Origin: Gammaproteobacteria bacterium
GTDB taxonomy: Bacteria > Pseudomonadota > Gammaproteobacteria > Steroidobacterales > GCA-2729495
Length of the DNA: 64,000 nucleotides
Direction of reading: 5' to 3'
NCBI GenBank assembly: GCA_015709695.1
Contig: CP054183.1
Location: 2,096,992-2,160,991, forward strand
In this document: positions 33,037 through 41,360 of the stretch, piece after piece
Layout of the letters: each line of letters starts with the position of its first letter
How positions within the stretch are numbered: position 1 is the stretch's first letter
Translations under genes and position numbers: made by a program
Notes under the pieces: generated by a model
What the model was told of the DNA's origin: nothing
The model's database searches: none
Seen by the model: only the letters and a program-made list of their open reading frames with translations

Positions 33037-33537
33037 ATGGAAGATCTCTTCGTCGCGCTGGTCTTCATTGCCCTCATTGTCCTGGCGCTCGGTGCGGGGC
33101 CGGCGCGCGGACTGCGCCGCGCCTCGCGGGTGGTGGCCCTCGTCGGCTTTGCCTTCTTCGGGCTCGTCACGCTGGCCTGCCTCTACGGCATGATTGCGCT
33201 CGATGATCGTGGCGGCGGCGTGCTGCTGCTCATCGCCGTACCGAGCGGCATCATCGCCTGGCTGTTCCTGCACGCGTTCCTCGGCTCGCGCGAGACCGAA
33301 GCCTTCGCCGCACTGCCGCCCGCCGAGCAGCAGGCGCGCACGCACGAGCAGATCTCCGGCGAAATCGTCGCGCTCGAGCGCCGGATCGCCGCTGCCGACG
33401 CCGGGCGAGACCGCATCTGGATCAGCACGAAGAAGCGGGAGCGGCTGCGGCGGGAAGCCGCCAGTGCCCGCGAACAGCTCGCCGGCCTGCGTCGCATCGA
33501 GCAGGCGCTCTCGAGCCGGAAGGTGGGCGATCGCTGA
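33037..33537 (+). CDS. hypothetical membrane protein with C-terminal coiled coil
   Basis: 166 residues. Three membrane helices (residues about 4-20, 30-52 and 58-80) then a charged helical C-terminal half (EQISGEIVALERRIAAADAG, REAASAREQLAGLRRIEQAL) likely to form a coiled coil in the cytoplasm. ATG 33037 puts a hydrophobic segment at the very N-terminus; no clear ribosome-binding site. I do not recognise the family. The last 14 codons and 40 nt of downstream sequence are duplicated at 35061-35144. Confidence 0.65.
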   Translation: MEDLFVALVFIALIVLALGAGPARGLRRASRVVALVGFAFFGLVTLACLYGMIALDDRGGGVLLLIAVPSGIIAWLFLHAFLGSRETEAFAALPPAEQQARTHEQISGEIVALERRIAAADAGRDRIWISTKKRERLRREAASAREQLAGLRRIEQALSSRKVGDR

Positions 33538-33549
33538 GGATTCGGCTTT

Positions 33550-33571
33550 CCGAAACCGTAACACCGGCACC
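33550..33571 (-). repeat. dispersed repeat core, inverted, copy 4
   Basis: 22-nt inverted match to the GGTGCCGGTGTTACGGTTTC core, 12 nt past the stop of the membrane-protein gene, preceded by the small hairpin TTCGG-CTTT-CCGAA. Confidence 0.8.
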
Positions 33572-33592
33572 GTTTCCGCGTTTCCCGCGCCG

Positions 33593-34090
33593 TCATTCGG
33601 TGGCGGGGATGCTCCGGCCCGGCACGGTGGGCACTTCGATGAAGCCGTGACCGGAAGCCCGGTGGCAACCGTTGCAGGCGGTCGCCGCACGCGCGAACGC
33701 GGCATCGAAGGATTGCCGGTCACGCGAGGCGAGACCCGCCCGCAGATCGGCGAGCGTCACCTGGGCAAATGCGCCTGCCAGTCCGGGAAGCACCTCCGGA
33801 TGGCCTTCACGCGGAGGCGCAGCCTGCAGCAGTGTCCCGCTGAACGCTTCCTCGATCTCGCCGAGTTCGTACTCCGCCAGTTCGAAGCGGCCGGCGGTCG
33901 CCGCACGGCCGAGGAGCTCGAAGCGGCGTGCGACATCGGCCATCACGGTTCCGTAGCCGATCACCGGGCCGGCGCCCGGCTCGCGGCGATCCGCGACCAC
34001 GGGCTGCGAACACGCCGCGAGCGCCAGGAGCGCGGGCAGGAGCAGGCCGGCGGCGGAAGCTCTCACGCGAGTCGGCGGGTCCTGAGGCAT
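33593..34090 (-). CDS. cytochrome c-type lipoprotein
   Basis: 165 residues. Lipobox LLALAAC gives acyl-Cys at residue 27; a single haem motif CNGCH sits at residues 139-143 in a helical domain (FDAAFARAATACNGCHRASG), with the haem site near the C-terminus as in class II-like cytochromes. No obvious distal Met can be assigned. Membrane-anchored periplasmic electron carrier. Convergent with the hypothetical membrane protein. A 50-nt fragment of this gene is found at 24957-25006. Could serve the di-haem oxidoreductase in the same island; inference. Confidence 0.78.
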   Translation of the reverse strand: MPQDPPTRVRASAAGLLLPALLALAACSQPVVADRREPGAGPVIGYGTVMADVARRFELLGRAATAGRFELAEYELGEIEEAFSGTLLQAAPPREGHPEVLPGLAGAFAQVTLADLRAGLASRDRQSFDAAFARAATACNGCHRASGHGFIEVPTVPGRSIPATE

Positions 34091-34140
34091 CGGGCATGAC
34101 CGGATGGGCGAGCGCAAACCCCGAAGTTATACGATCGTCC

Positions 34141-34161
34141 AAAAGGTGTCTGACTTATTTT
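34141..34161. repeat. AAAGGTG-type motif at gene end
   Basis: AAAAGGTGTCTGACTTATTT includes the stop codon of the adjacent lipoprotein gene. A similar word, AAAAGGTGCCTGACATATTT, lies at 35041-35060 at the edge of a copied segment. Confidence 0.5.
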
Positions 34162-34862
34162 GTCCCGAGCAATGACGGCCAGAACGACTCGATCTCGCCG
34201 AGCATGGCGAGGAACGCCTCACGTTCCGCCTCGCGACGTGCCTTGTCGATGGCCTCCCGGGTTCCCCACACGTCTGATCGCTGCTCACGAACGGCGGTTT
34301 TCTCCACGGTCCCGTAGACGTACCCGGTACGGACATCGATAAAGGCACCCGAGCAGGTTGCGGAGACGCGGGCCTTCCTGTTCGGGAAAAACCCCAGGCT
34401 GATCACCTGGAGAGGCCCGATCGTGGTCGTATCGGTCCGAAATGACGTATCCAGGGTGTAGACGAAGACCATATCAGCCCGCAACTGCGCCGCTGCCGTG
34501 CGCAGCTCCCTGGCAGACTGCAAGGACGAGGGCAGGAGAATGCGGCCCAGCGGGGCGACCCCGGCGACACCCGCCAGCCCTGCAAAGCGCTGAAAGTCCG
34601 CTTCTGTCTCGATGTCGCGCTGCGTGACGACGCTATAGCTGCCTGCCCCGTACCCTTCACTCGTGGCAGAGGCATAACCGCTGGCCTGAACACGCGCGAT
34701 CGCGAGGCGCACCGGGAACTGCGCAGCCGGCTGGCGCGACAGGGCTTCGGCCACATCCGCATCAGTCATGGCAGGGATTGAAGCGGGACCACCGGGCGTC
34801 ACATACGAAGTACAACCGGCGAGAACAATCGAAAGAACGAACGCACGGCAGAGCTTCATCAT
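34155..34862 (-). CDS. hypothetical lipoprotein
   Basis: 235 residues. Short signal with lipobox VLAGC at residue 17, then a mixed alpha/beta domain (MTDADVAEALSRQPAAQFPV, ADMVFVYTLDTSFRTDTTTI) and a C-terminal charged helix (TREAIDKARREAEREAFLAM). ATG 34862 has an AGAGG about 10 nt upstream. I do not recognise a named family. The 3' end falls in a repeat-like word, so the C-terminus may have been altered by rearrangement. Confidence 0.7.
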   Translation of the reverse strand: MMKLCRAFVLSIVLAGCTSYVTPGGPASIPAMTDADVAEALSRQPAAQFPVRLAIARVQASGYASATSEGYGAGSYSVVTQRDIETEADFQRFAGLAGVAGVAPLGRILLPSSLQSARELRTAAAQLRADMVFVYTLDTSFRTDTTTIGPLQVISLGFFPNRKARVSATCSGAFIDVRTGYVYGTVEKTAVREQRSDVWGTREAIDKARREAEREAFLAMLGEIESFWPSLLGTK

Positions 34863-35060
34863 GACGTTCGATCCTCTCAGGCTAACGATCAAGCCGAACC
34901 GACGACAATGCCCGACACATCAGGACGCCAGCTCCAGGGTTGTCTCACGACCAGGTGGTGCACTGAACCGCGGAGCCGGAAGCCAGGCGGCCCATTCTAT
35001 CTTCAGCCGCCTTTCCCGGCAGCGCACAAGAAGGTGTCCAAAAAGGTGCCTGACATATTT

Positions 35061-35144
35061 ATCGAGCAGGCGCTCTCGAGCCAGAAGGCGGGCGATCGCT
35101 GAGGCTTCGGCTTTCCGAAGCCGTAACACCGGCACCGTTTCCGC
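35061..35144 (+). pseudogene. copied 3' end of the 33.0-33.5 kb membrane-protein gene
   Basis: 84 nt aligned without gaps to 33496-33579 with four mismatches by eye. It keeps the frame IEQALSSQKAGDR and stop, and carries the downstream hairpin and inverted repeat core (35115-35136). Confidence 0.85.
35115..35136 (-). repeat. dispersed repeat core, inverted, copy 5
   Basis: One mismatch from copy 4; part of the 84-nt copied segment. Confidence 0.75.
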
Positions 35145-35304
35145 ACTGTTCCGCGCAGATTCACGAGGCGACAGACGACGCACACCGTGCCAGAGTGGCC
35201 ATGAAGGCAGCCGATATCCGATGTGCGTCACACTTGCACCCGCCCGCCTCGCCACCGCGACCCGCTTGGCCTATGCTTGGCCTATGCCACGACGAAAGCC
35301 AGCC

Positions 35305-35538
35305 ATGCACACCGACCGTCACGTCCGACTTTTCCGCAATGGCCGAAACCAGGCCTTGCGGATTCCCCGCGACCTGGAGCTTCCCGGCGAAGAGGCCATC
35401 TTGCGCAAGGAAGGCAATCGACTGATCGTCGAGCCCGTTGCAAGGCCGTCGCTGTTGACCGTCCTGAAATCGCTGCCGCCTCTTGTCGAGGATTTTCCGG
35501 AAATCGGCTCCCCGCAGGCCGAGCCTGTCGATCTCTGA
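35305..35538 (+). CDS. vapB: VapB-type antitoxin (AbrB/SpoVT fold)
   Basis: 77 residues from ATG 35305. N-terminal swapped-hairpin domain with VRLFRNGRNQALRIPRDLEL and EEAILRKEGNRLIVEP, the pattern of VapB/MazE AbrB-like antitoxins, then a C-terminal tail (LKSLPPLVEDFPEIG) that would block the toxin active site. ATG 35284 is also in frame. Ends 1 nt before vapC, so the pair is coupled. Confidence 0.88.
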   Translation: MHTDRHVRLFRNGRNQALRIPRDLELPGEEAILRKEGNRLIVEPVARPSLLTVLKSLPPLVEDFPEIGSPQAEPVDL

Positions 35539-35539
35539 C

Positions 35540-35941
35540 ATGGCGAGACGCTATCTGCTCGATACCAACGTCCTGTCGGACCTGGTGCGGCAGCCACAAG
35601 GCGCTGTTGCGCGGCGCATCGCCAGGATAGGCGAAGCGCAGGTATGCACCAGCATCATCGTCGCCGGTGAGCTGCGCTACGGCGCGACACGGAGCGGATC
35701 GGCAAAGCTGATGCGGCAGGTGGCTGCCGTACTCGGGGCAATGGATGTTCTGCCATTCGAGGCCGACGCAGACCTGCACTACGCGGCGATCCGGCATGCG
35801 CTCGAAAGCAGGGGAATGGCCATTGGTGCCAACGACCTGCTGATCGCAGCACATGCACGCGCAATCGATGCAGTATGCGTGACCGGCAACGTGGCCGAAT
35901 TCAGACGGGTCGCCGGCTTGCGCGTGGAAAACTGGCGCTGA
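35540..35941 (+). CDS. vapC: VapC-type PIN-domain ribonuclease toxin
   Basis: 133 residues. PIN-domain acidic residues in YLLDTNVLSDLVRQP, the Glu of SIIVAGELRYGA, and IGANDLLIAAHARAID with VCVTGNVAEFRRV. Expected Mg-dependent RNase acting on tRNA or rRNA. Start 1 nt after the vapB stop. Located in an accessory region rich in gene fragments, typical for such modules. Confidence 0.92.
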   Translation: MARRYLLDTNVLSDLVRQPQGAVARRIARIGEAQVCTSIIVAGELRYGATRSGSAKLMRQVAAVLGAMDVLPFEADADLHYAAIRHALESRGMAIGANDLLIAAHARAIDAVCVTGNVAEFRRVAGLRVENWR

Positions 35942-36037
35942 TGTTTACAGGTCTCGCCCCGACGAAGCTTCCCACGATCGACTCGCAGGAAATCATCTCC
36001 GCCAGAACACGGTCCGGGCAAGGGCTTCGCATTCCCC

Positions 36038-36835
36038 TCACCTCGATCCAGGCACGAATCCGGCAGCCGCAAACCGTGCCGCAGCCACGGGCCCGCTGAC
36101 AAAGGCGATGAAGGCCTCGGCACCGGCGGCGGCATCGCGCGTGGCAGCGACGGGGTAGCGGATCGGCGGGTAGCTGTCAGCGGGAAAGGCGGCAACGACG
36201 CGCACGCGGGCGTCGGCCTGTGCATCGGTGGCGTAAACGATGCCGAGCGGCGCCTCGCCTCGCGCCACGTAGGCCAGGGCGACACGCACGTTGTCCGCAC
36301 GCACCAGGCGCCCCGCGACCTCGTCCCAGACGCCGAGCGTCGTCAGCGCGGCGCGGGCATAGCGGCCGACGGGCACGAAATCCGGATCGCCGGTGGCCAG
36401 CCGGCCGCGAGGACCGAGCGCCGCCGCCAGCGGGAAGCCCGGGGCCACGGCCAGCTGCAGCCGGCTGTCGGCGGGTGCGATCAGCACCAGGCTGTTGGCG
36501 ACCACATCGTGCCGCGTGCCGCCGCGGAGCAGGCCGCGGGACTCCAGGTAATCCGTCCACTCCCGGTCCGCGGAGAAGAACACATCGGCGCGCGCGCCCG
36601 ACTCGATCTGCCGCGCCAGGGCGGAGCTGGCCGCGAAGGAAAAGCGCGGCAGCGGCTGGCCGGTGGCGGCATAGTCGGCACCGATCTGCTGGAGCACGTC
36701 GGTCAGCGAGACGGCGGCGAACACGGTCAGGCGTGGCGGGGCCTCGGCAGCCCGGAGGCCAACCGGTTGCAGGACGAAGCAGGCCAGGACCGTGAAGGAC
36801 CTCAGCCTGGACAGAAGCGCGACCAGCCCCGACAT
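36038..36835 (-). CDS. modA: molybdate ABC transporter substrate-binding protein
   Basis: 265 residues with signal peptide (FTVLACFVLQPVGLRA). ModA landmarks: LTVFAAVSLTDVLQQIGADY, FSFAASSALARQIESGARAD and VFFSADREWTDYLE, and near the C-terminus APLGIVYATDAQADARV. Captures molybdate or tungstate in the periplasm. It is the last gene of a modB-modC-modA unit, 4 nt after the modC stop, an unusual order since modA is normally first. Confidence 0.93.
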   Translation of the reverse strand: MSGLVALLSRLRSFTVLACFVLQPVGLRAAEAPPRLTVFAAVSLTDVLQQIGADYAATGQPLPRFSFAASSALARQIESGARADVFFSADREWTDYLESRGLLRGGTRHDVVANSLVLIAPADSRLQLAVAPGFPLAAALGPRGRLATGDPDFVPVGRYARAALTTLGVWDEVAGRLVRADNVRVALAYVARGEAPLGIVYATDAQADARVRVVAAFPADSYPPIRYPVAATRDAAAGAEAFIAFVSGPVAAARFAAAGFVPGSR

Positions 36836-36839
36836 GGCA

Positions 36840-37934
36840 TCACCCTCGACAAGCCTGGGCAGCAGCCGCCCGCAGGGACACCGCCTTGACCAGCACCCAG
36901 ACCGGCTTCCCGGGACCGAGCCGCAGCTCGTCCACCGCGAGACTGGTCACGCGCGCCAGCACGGCCACTCCGCCCACGTCGACCGTCACCCGCCGCGAGT
37001 GCGGTGACTCGGCATCCACCGCCGTCACCGAACCCGCCAGCGCGTTGCGCACGCTCAGCCCCTGCGGCGGCTGCGTGGCGAGAATGACATCGCGCGCCAG
37101 CACCTGCAGCCTCACCGGCATGCCGGCGGCCAGGCCTCCGGCCGGCACGCGCAGCGTGCCTGTGCCGGCCGTGACGCTGGCCAGGCCGGTCGCGGCATCC
37201 ACGGCCGTGACGACCGAATCGAGCACCGCACCCCCGGCGCCCTCGCCCGCCAGCCGCCCGAGCGCCGGGTGCAGCGCCATCTCCGCCAGCGAACCGGCGG
37301 CCACCACGCTGCCCTGCTCCATCAGCACCAGATGGGTGGCCAGCCGCAGCACCTCGTCGAACTGGTGGCTGACGTAGAGCATCGGCAGCCGCCAGTGGTC
37401 GCGCAGCCGCTCGAGGTAGGGCAGCACCTCCTCGCGACGCGCGGCGTCGAGCGAGGCGAGCGGTTCATCGAGCAGCAGCAGCCGCGGCTGCGCCAGCAGC
37501 GCACGGCCGATCGCCACGCGCTGGCGCTCGCCCCCCGAGAGCCCGCCGGGCCGGCGCGCCAGCAGCGACTCCAGGCCGAGCAGTGCCACCACGTCGTCGA
37601 AGCCGATGCGGGCAGCGCCCTGGCTGCGCCGCAGGCCGTACCCGAGGTTGCGCCGCACGTCGAGGTGCGGGAACAGGCGGGAATCCTGGAACACGTAGCC
37701 GAGCCGGCGCCGCTCGGCCGGAACATCCACGCCGATGGCGGCATCGAACAGCACCTCGCCGTCGAGGGCGATGCGCCCGGCATCGGGTCGCAGCAGGCCG
37801 GCGACCGCATTGACCACGCTGGTCTTGCCCGATCCGGAGGCGCCGAACAGCGCCACCAGCGCCGGCGCCGGCGCGGAGAACGCCGCCCGCAGCCCGAAGG
37901 CGCCGAGCTGCCGCCGGATGTCGACCTCGATCAC
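36840..37934 (-). CDS. modC: molybdate ABC transporter ATP-binding protein
   Basis: 364 residues. Walker A GASGSGKTS at about residues 31-39, Q-loop GYVFQDSRLFPHL, signature LSGGERQRVAIGRALL, Walker B RLLLLDEPLASLD, His switch YVSHQFDEV. The C-terminal 75 residues are a Mop/TOBE domain (NALAGSVTAVDAESPHSRRV) that can bind molybdate. Start GTG 37934 directly follows the modB stop. Powers molybdate import. Confidence 0.94.
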   Translation of the reverse strand: MIEVDIRRQLGAFGLRAAFSAPAPALVALFGASGSGKTSVVNAVAGLLRPDAGRIALDGEVLFDAAIGVDVPAERRRLGYVFQDSRLFPHLDVRRNLGYGLRRSQGAARIGFDDVVALLGLESLLARRPGGLSGGERQRVAIGRALLAQPRLLLLDEPLASLDAARREEVLPYLERLRDHWRLPMLYVSHQFDEVLRLATHLVLMEQGSVVAAGSLAEMALHPALGRLAGEGAGGAVLDSVVTAVDAATGLASVTAGTGTLRVPAGGLAAGMPVRLQVLARDVILATQPPQGLSVRNALAGSVTAVDAESPHSRRVTVDVGGVAVLARVTSLAVDELRLGPGKPVWVLVKAVSLRAAAAQACRG

Positions 37935-38621
37935 TCAGGATCCCCGCAGCGCACGCATGCGGCGCGCCAGCAGCTCGGCGAGCGCCAGGCCGCTGAAGCC
38001 CAGCGCGAAGGACAGCGCCGCCAGCCGCGCGGCCACGGCCTCGCCACCGGGCATCTGCAGCGCGGTGTAGAGCGCCAGCGGCAGCGTGCGGGTCTCGCCC
38101 GGGATGTTGGAGACGAAGGTGATCACCGCGCCGAACTCGCCGAGGCTCGCGGCGAACGCCGTCACCGCGCCGGCCAGCACGCCCGGCAGCATCAGGGGCA
38201 GCGTCACGCTGCGGAAGCGGTCGAAGGGCCCGGCACCGAGCGTGCGCGCGGCGTCCTCGAGGCCTGGATCGATGTGTTCCAGCGAGATGCGGATGGCGCG
38301 CACCATCAGCGGGAAGGACATGACCGCGGTGGCCAGCGCCGCACCCGCGCGGCTGAAGACCAGCTGGATGCCGAAGGTCTCGAGCAGCCAGCCACCCATT
38401 GGCCCGCGGTTGCCGAACAGCACCAGCAACAGGTAGCCCACCGCCACCGGCGGCAGCACCAGCGGCAGGTGCACGAAGGCATCGAGCAGTGCGCGGCCGG
38501 CGAAACGCCCGCGGGTCAGCAGCCAGGCCACGAGGATCGCCAGCGGCAGGCTGAACAGCACGCTGCGGCTGGCGACGTCGAAGCTGAGCCAGAGCGCCTG
38601 CCACTCCATCTCGGTCAGCAT
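37935..38621 (-). CDS. modB: molybdate ABC transporter permease
   Basis: 228 residues with about five membrane helices. The EAA-type loop that contacts ModC is HIDPGLEDAARTLGAGPFDR. Family stretches LPLVLPPVAVGYLLLVLFG and SLGEFGAVITFVSNIPGETR are exact ModB hallmarks. First gene of modBCA; only 25 nt separate it from the stop of the upstream cystathionine synthase-family gene, so it may be read through from there. No ModE-like box was found in that gap. Confidence 0.94.
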   Translation of the reverse strand: MLTEMEWQALWLSFDVASRSVLFSLPLAILVAWLLTRGRFAGRALLDAFVHLPLVLPPVAVGYLLLVLFGNRGPMGGWLLETFGIQLVFSRAGAALATAVMSFPLMVRAIRISLEHIDPGLEDAARTLGAGPFDRFRSVTLPLMLPGVLAGAVTAFAASLGEFGAVITFVSNIPGETRTLPLALYTALQMPGGEAVAARLAALSFALGFSGLALAELLARRMRALRGS

Positions 38622-38646
38622 GGATGCGGCCCGCCGCCCGGCAGGC

Positions 38647-39831
38647 TCAGCCGAGTGCCGCGTCGAGGTCGGCGATGAGGTCCCCGGCATCCTCGATGCC
38701 GATGGACAGCCGCACGAGATCGTCACGGATGCCGGCGGCATGCCGCTGCGCCGCCGGCATCGCCGAGTGGCTCATGGCGGCCGGGTAGCCGGCGAGGCTC
38801 TCCACGCCACCGAGGCTCTCCGCCAGGGTGAACAGCCGCAGCCCTGCGAGGAAGGCGCGGGCCGCGGCCTCGCCGCCCTCGATCTCGAAGGACATCATGC
38901 CGCCGAAGCCGCGCATCTGCCGCTGCGCCAGCGCGTGCTGGGGATGCTGCGGCAACCCGGGGTAATGCACCCGGCGCACGCGAGGATGGCCGGCGAGGAA
39001 CGCGGCGACGGCCTGCGCGTTGGCACAGTGGCGTTCCATGCGCAGCGCCAGCGTCTTGATACCCCGCAACATCAGGTAGCTGTCGAAGGGCCCGGCCACC
39101 CCTCCGGCCACGCTGCGCAGGGCGTGCAGGCGCTGGCCCAGCTCCGGCGTGGCGGCGACGAGGAAGCCGCCGAGCACGTCGGAGTGGCCACCGATGTACT
39201 TGGTCGCCGAGTGCATGACGACATCGGCGCCGAATTCCAGCGGCCGCTGCAGCATCGGCGTCGCGAAGGTGTTGTCGACCACGGTCAGCACGCCGTGCCG
39301 GCGCGCCAGCGCGCAGGCGCCGGCGAGGTCCTGGATGCGCAGCAGCGGATTGCCGGGCGTCTCCAGCCAGAGCAGCCGGGTATCGGGGCGCATGGCCGCC
39401 TCGATGGCCTCGAGGTCGCAGCAATCCACGAACGACACGCGCAGCCCGGCGCTGCGCGGCCGGACCTCGCCGAGGATGCGGAAGGTGCCGCCATAGCCAT
39501 CGTGCGGTGCGATGACATGGGCGCCGGCATCGAGCAGCTCGAGCACCGTGGCCGTGGCAGCCATGCCGGAGGCAAAGGCCAGCGCGCGCGCGCCGCCCTC
39601 GAGTTCCGCGAGGCAGCGTTCCAGCGCATCGCGCGTCGGGTTGCCGCTGCGCGTGTAGGCCCAGCCCTGGTGCTCGCCCACGGCGGCCTGCGCGAAGGTC
39701 ACGCTGGTGTGGATCGGCGGCATGACGGCGCCGGTGGCCGGATCCCGCGTGGCACCCGCGTGGATGCACAGCGTGCCGGGTCCGGGCTTGCGGGCCGCGC
39801 CAGCGGAAGTCTTGTCGGAATGCCTGGCCAT
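38647..39831 (-). CDS. Cys/Met metabolism PLP enzyme (cystathionine gamma-synthase / beta-lyase family)
   Basis: 394 residues. N-terminal TLCIHAGATRDPATGAVMPP, substrate Tyr/Arg in YTRSGNPTRDALERCLAELE, PLP phosphate site ASGMAATAT and the Schiff-base lysine in VVMHSATKYIGGHSD, then SLGGVESLAGYPAAMSHSAM. The family makes or breaks cystathionine in transsulfuration; synthase, lyase and sulfhydrylase activities cannot be told apart by eye. Upstream of modBCA on the same strand and divergent from prmC. Works with metF and metH 8-10 kb away in methionine supply. Confidence 0.9.
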   Translation of the reverse strand: MARHSDKTSAGAARKPGPGTLCIHAGATRDPATGAVMPPIHTSVTFAQAAVGEHQGWAYTRSGNPTRDALERCLAELEGGARALAFASGMAATATVLELLDAGAHVIAPHDGYGGTFRILGEVRPRSAGLRVSFVDCCDLEAIEAAMRPDTRLLWLETPGNPLLRIQDLAGACALARRHGVLTVVDNTFATPMLQRPLEFGADVVMHSATKYIGGHSDVLGGFLVAATPELGQRLHALRSVAGGVAGPFDSYLMLRGIKTLALRMERHCANAQAVAAFLAGHPRVRRVHYPGLPQHPQHALAQRQMRGFGGMMSFEIEGGEAAARAFLAGLRLFTLAESLGGVESLAGYPAAMSHSAMPAAQRHAAGIRDDLVRLSIGIEDAGDLIADLDAALG

Positions 39832-39883
39832 GTGACAATGCCGCAGCTGTCTCCCGGCGCACCATACCATCGGCACCCCGAAA

Positions 39884-40741
39884 ATGAATCCGCCCGTTGC
39901 ATCCACCGTCGAGGCCCTGCTCCGGGCCGGCGTGCGCCTGCTCGAAGGCTCCAGCGCGTCACCGCGCCTCGATACCGAGGTGCTGCTGGCCCAGGCCCTG
40001 GGCTGGGACCGCAGCCGCCTGTTCATGCACCGCGACCAGCTGGTGCCGCCAGCCATCGCCGCGCGCTTCCTCCGCGACATCGGCGCGCGCCAGTCGGGCC
40101 GTCCGCTGGCGCACATCAGCGGCCAGCGCGGCTTCTGGACCCTCGACCTCGCCGTGACCGCCGATGTGCTCGTGCCGCGACCGGAGACCGAACTGCTGGT
40201 CGAGCGCGCGCTGGCCCGGCTGCCCGCCGGCCAGCCGGCACGCGTGCTCGACCTCGGCACCGGCAGCGGCGCCGTCGCCCTGGCGATCGCCGTCGAACGG
40301 CCTCGGGCGCAGGTCCTCGCCACGGATCTCAGCGCAGCAGCGCTCGCGGTGGCGCGTGCCAATGCGCAGCGCATCGGCGCCGGCAACCTGCGGCTGGCCG
40401 AGGGCGACTGGTTCGCCGCAGCGAGTGGCGGACGCTTCGATGTCGTCGTCTCCAATCCGCCCTACATCGCCGACGCCGAGTGGGCCACGGTCGACGCCGG
40501 GCTCGCCTTCGAGCCGCGCTGTGCGCTGGCAGCCGGTGCGGATGGCCTCGATGCCTTGCGGATCATCATTGCCCGGGCGCCGGAGCATCTCGATGACGGC
40601 GGCTGGCTGCTCCTCGAGCATGGCGCGACGCAGGGCCCGGCAGTGCGTTCGCTGATGGAAGGCGCCGGATTCCACCGGCTGGCCACCGCGACCGACCTCG
40701 CCGGCCACCCGCGGGTGACCGAGGGGCAGCGGCGCGCCTGA
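39884..40741 (+). CDS. prmC: release factor glutamine methyltransferase
   Basis: 285 residues. N-terminal five-helix domain, SAM site VLDLGTGSGAVALAIAVERP and the catalytic NPPY in FDVVVSNPPYIADAEW. Methylates the glutamine of the GGQ motif of release factors RF1 and RF2. Normally adjacent to prfA; here prfA is about 20 kb away and prmC is divergent from the cystathionine synthase-family gene, 52 nt between starts. Confidence 0.95.
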   Translation: MNPPVASTVEALLRAGVRLLEGSSASPRLDTEVLLAQALGWDRSRLFMHRDQLVPPAIAARFLRDIGARQSGRPLAHISGQRGFWTLDLAVTADVLVPRPETELLVERALARLPAGQPARVLDLGTGSGAVALAIAVERPRAQVLATDLSAAALAVARANAQRIGAGNLRLAEGDWFAAASGGRFDVVVSNPPYIADAEWATVDAGLAFEPRCALAAGADGLDALRIIIARAPEHLDDGGWLLLEHGATQGPAVRSLMEGAGFHRLATATDLAGHPRVTEGQRRA

Positions 40742-40823
40742 GCAGGCATCGTGCGGCAAAGCCGTCGTTGGCGGCGATCGCTGCTAAAGTAGCCGCCCGC
40801 TCCCTGCCCACAGGCGATTCGCC

Positions 40824-41339
40824 ATGCGCCCGATTGCCCTGCTGCTCCTCATTCTCCTGGCCACCCCGGCAGCCTTCGCCAGCGAATGCCGCAATGCACT
40901 GCGCCCGCTGCTGCTGAGCACCACGCCGGATCCAGGGGCCTTGCAGGCCGTGCGCGCCACCTGCCAGGCCGAGGCCGACGCCGGCGACGCCGTTGCCCTC
41001 TACGAGCTGGCGCTGTTCCACCTCGGCCTGAACGGTGAATGGCAGCCGCAGGAGGCGATCCCGCTGATCCGCGATGCCGCCACGGCCGGCGTGCCGGAAG
41101 CGCAGTACTGGCTCGCCTGGCAATATGAAGCGGGCCCGCTGCTGGAGCATGACCAGGCGCTGGCGCTGTCCTGGTACCAGCGCGCCGCCAACGCCAACCA
41201 CCGCCTGGCCGTGGCGCGCCTGGCCAGCGCCTATGCGGGCGGCGAACTCGGGCTGGCCCGCGATCCGCTCAAGGCCGCCGAGTACAAGGCCCGGGAGGCG
41301 CAGTGCCTGCGCCGGCAGCAGGCGGCTGCCGGGAGCTGA
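40824..41339 (+). CDS. Sel1-repeat exported protein
   Basis: 171 residues with signal peptide (ALLLLILLATPAAFA). Two to three Sel1-like repeats (EAIPLIRDAATAGVPEAQYW and ALALSWYQRAANANHRLAVA) and two cysteines near the mature N-terminus. Sel1 proteins are helical-repeat scaffolds; no specific partner can be named. Alone between prmC and the convergent LuxR genes. Confidence 0.75.
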   Translation: MRPIALLLLILLATPAAFASECRNALRPLLLSTTPDPGALQAVRATCQAEADAGDAVALYELALFHLGLNGEWQPQEAIPLIRDAATAGVPEAQYWLAWQYEAGPLLEHDQALALSWYQRAANANHRLAVARLASAYAGGELGLARDPLKAAEYKAREAQCLRRQQAAAGS

Positions 41340-41360
41340 GCCGGCCGCCTGGCACGGCCG

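Larger units (their letters stand above)
34863..35304. other. 442-nt gap before vapB with copied gene end
   Basis: Contains the AAAGGTG-type motif at 35041 and an 84-nt copy of 33496-33579 at 35061-35144. Close to vapB the words TTGGCCTATGC occur twice in tandem (35268-35290). Nothing else recognised. Confidence 0.65.

Noticed and set aside
38622..38646. Possible Moco riboswitch before modB
   Set aside because: The gap is only 25 nt, too short for the aptamer.
37269..39800. Long plus-strand frames opposite modC, modB and the cystathionine synthase-family gene
   Set aside because: Glutamine/arginine-rich shadow translations without motifs.
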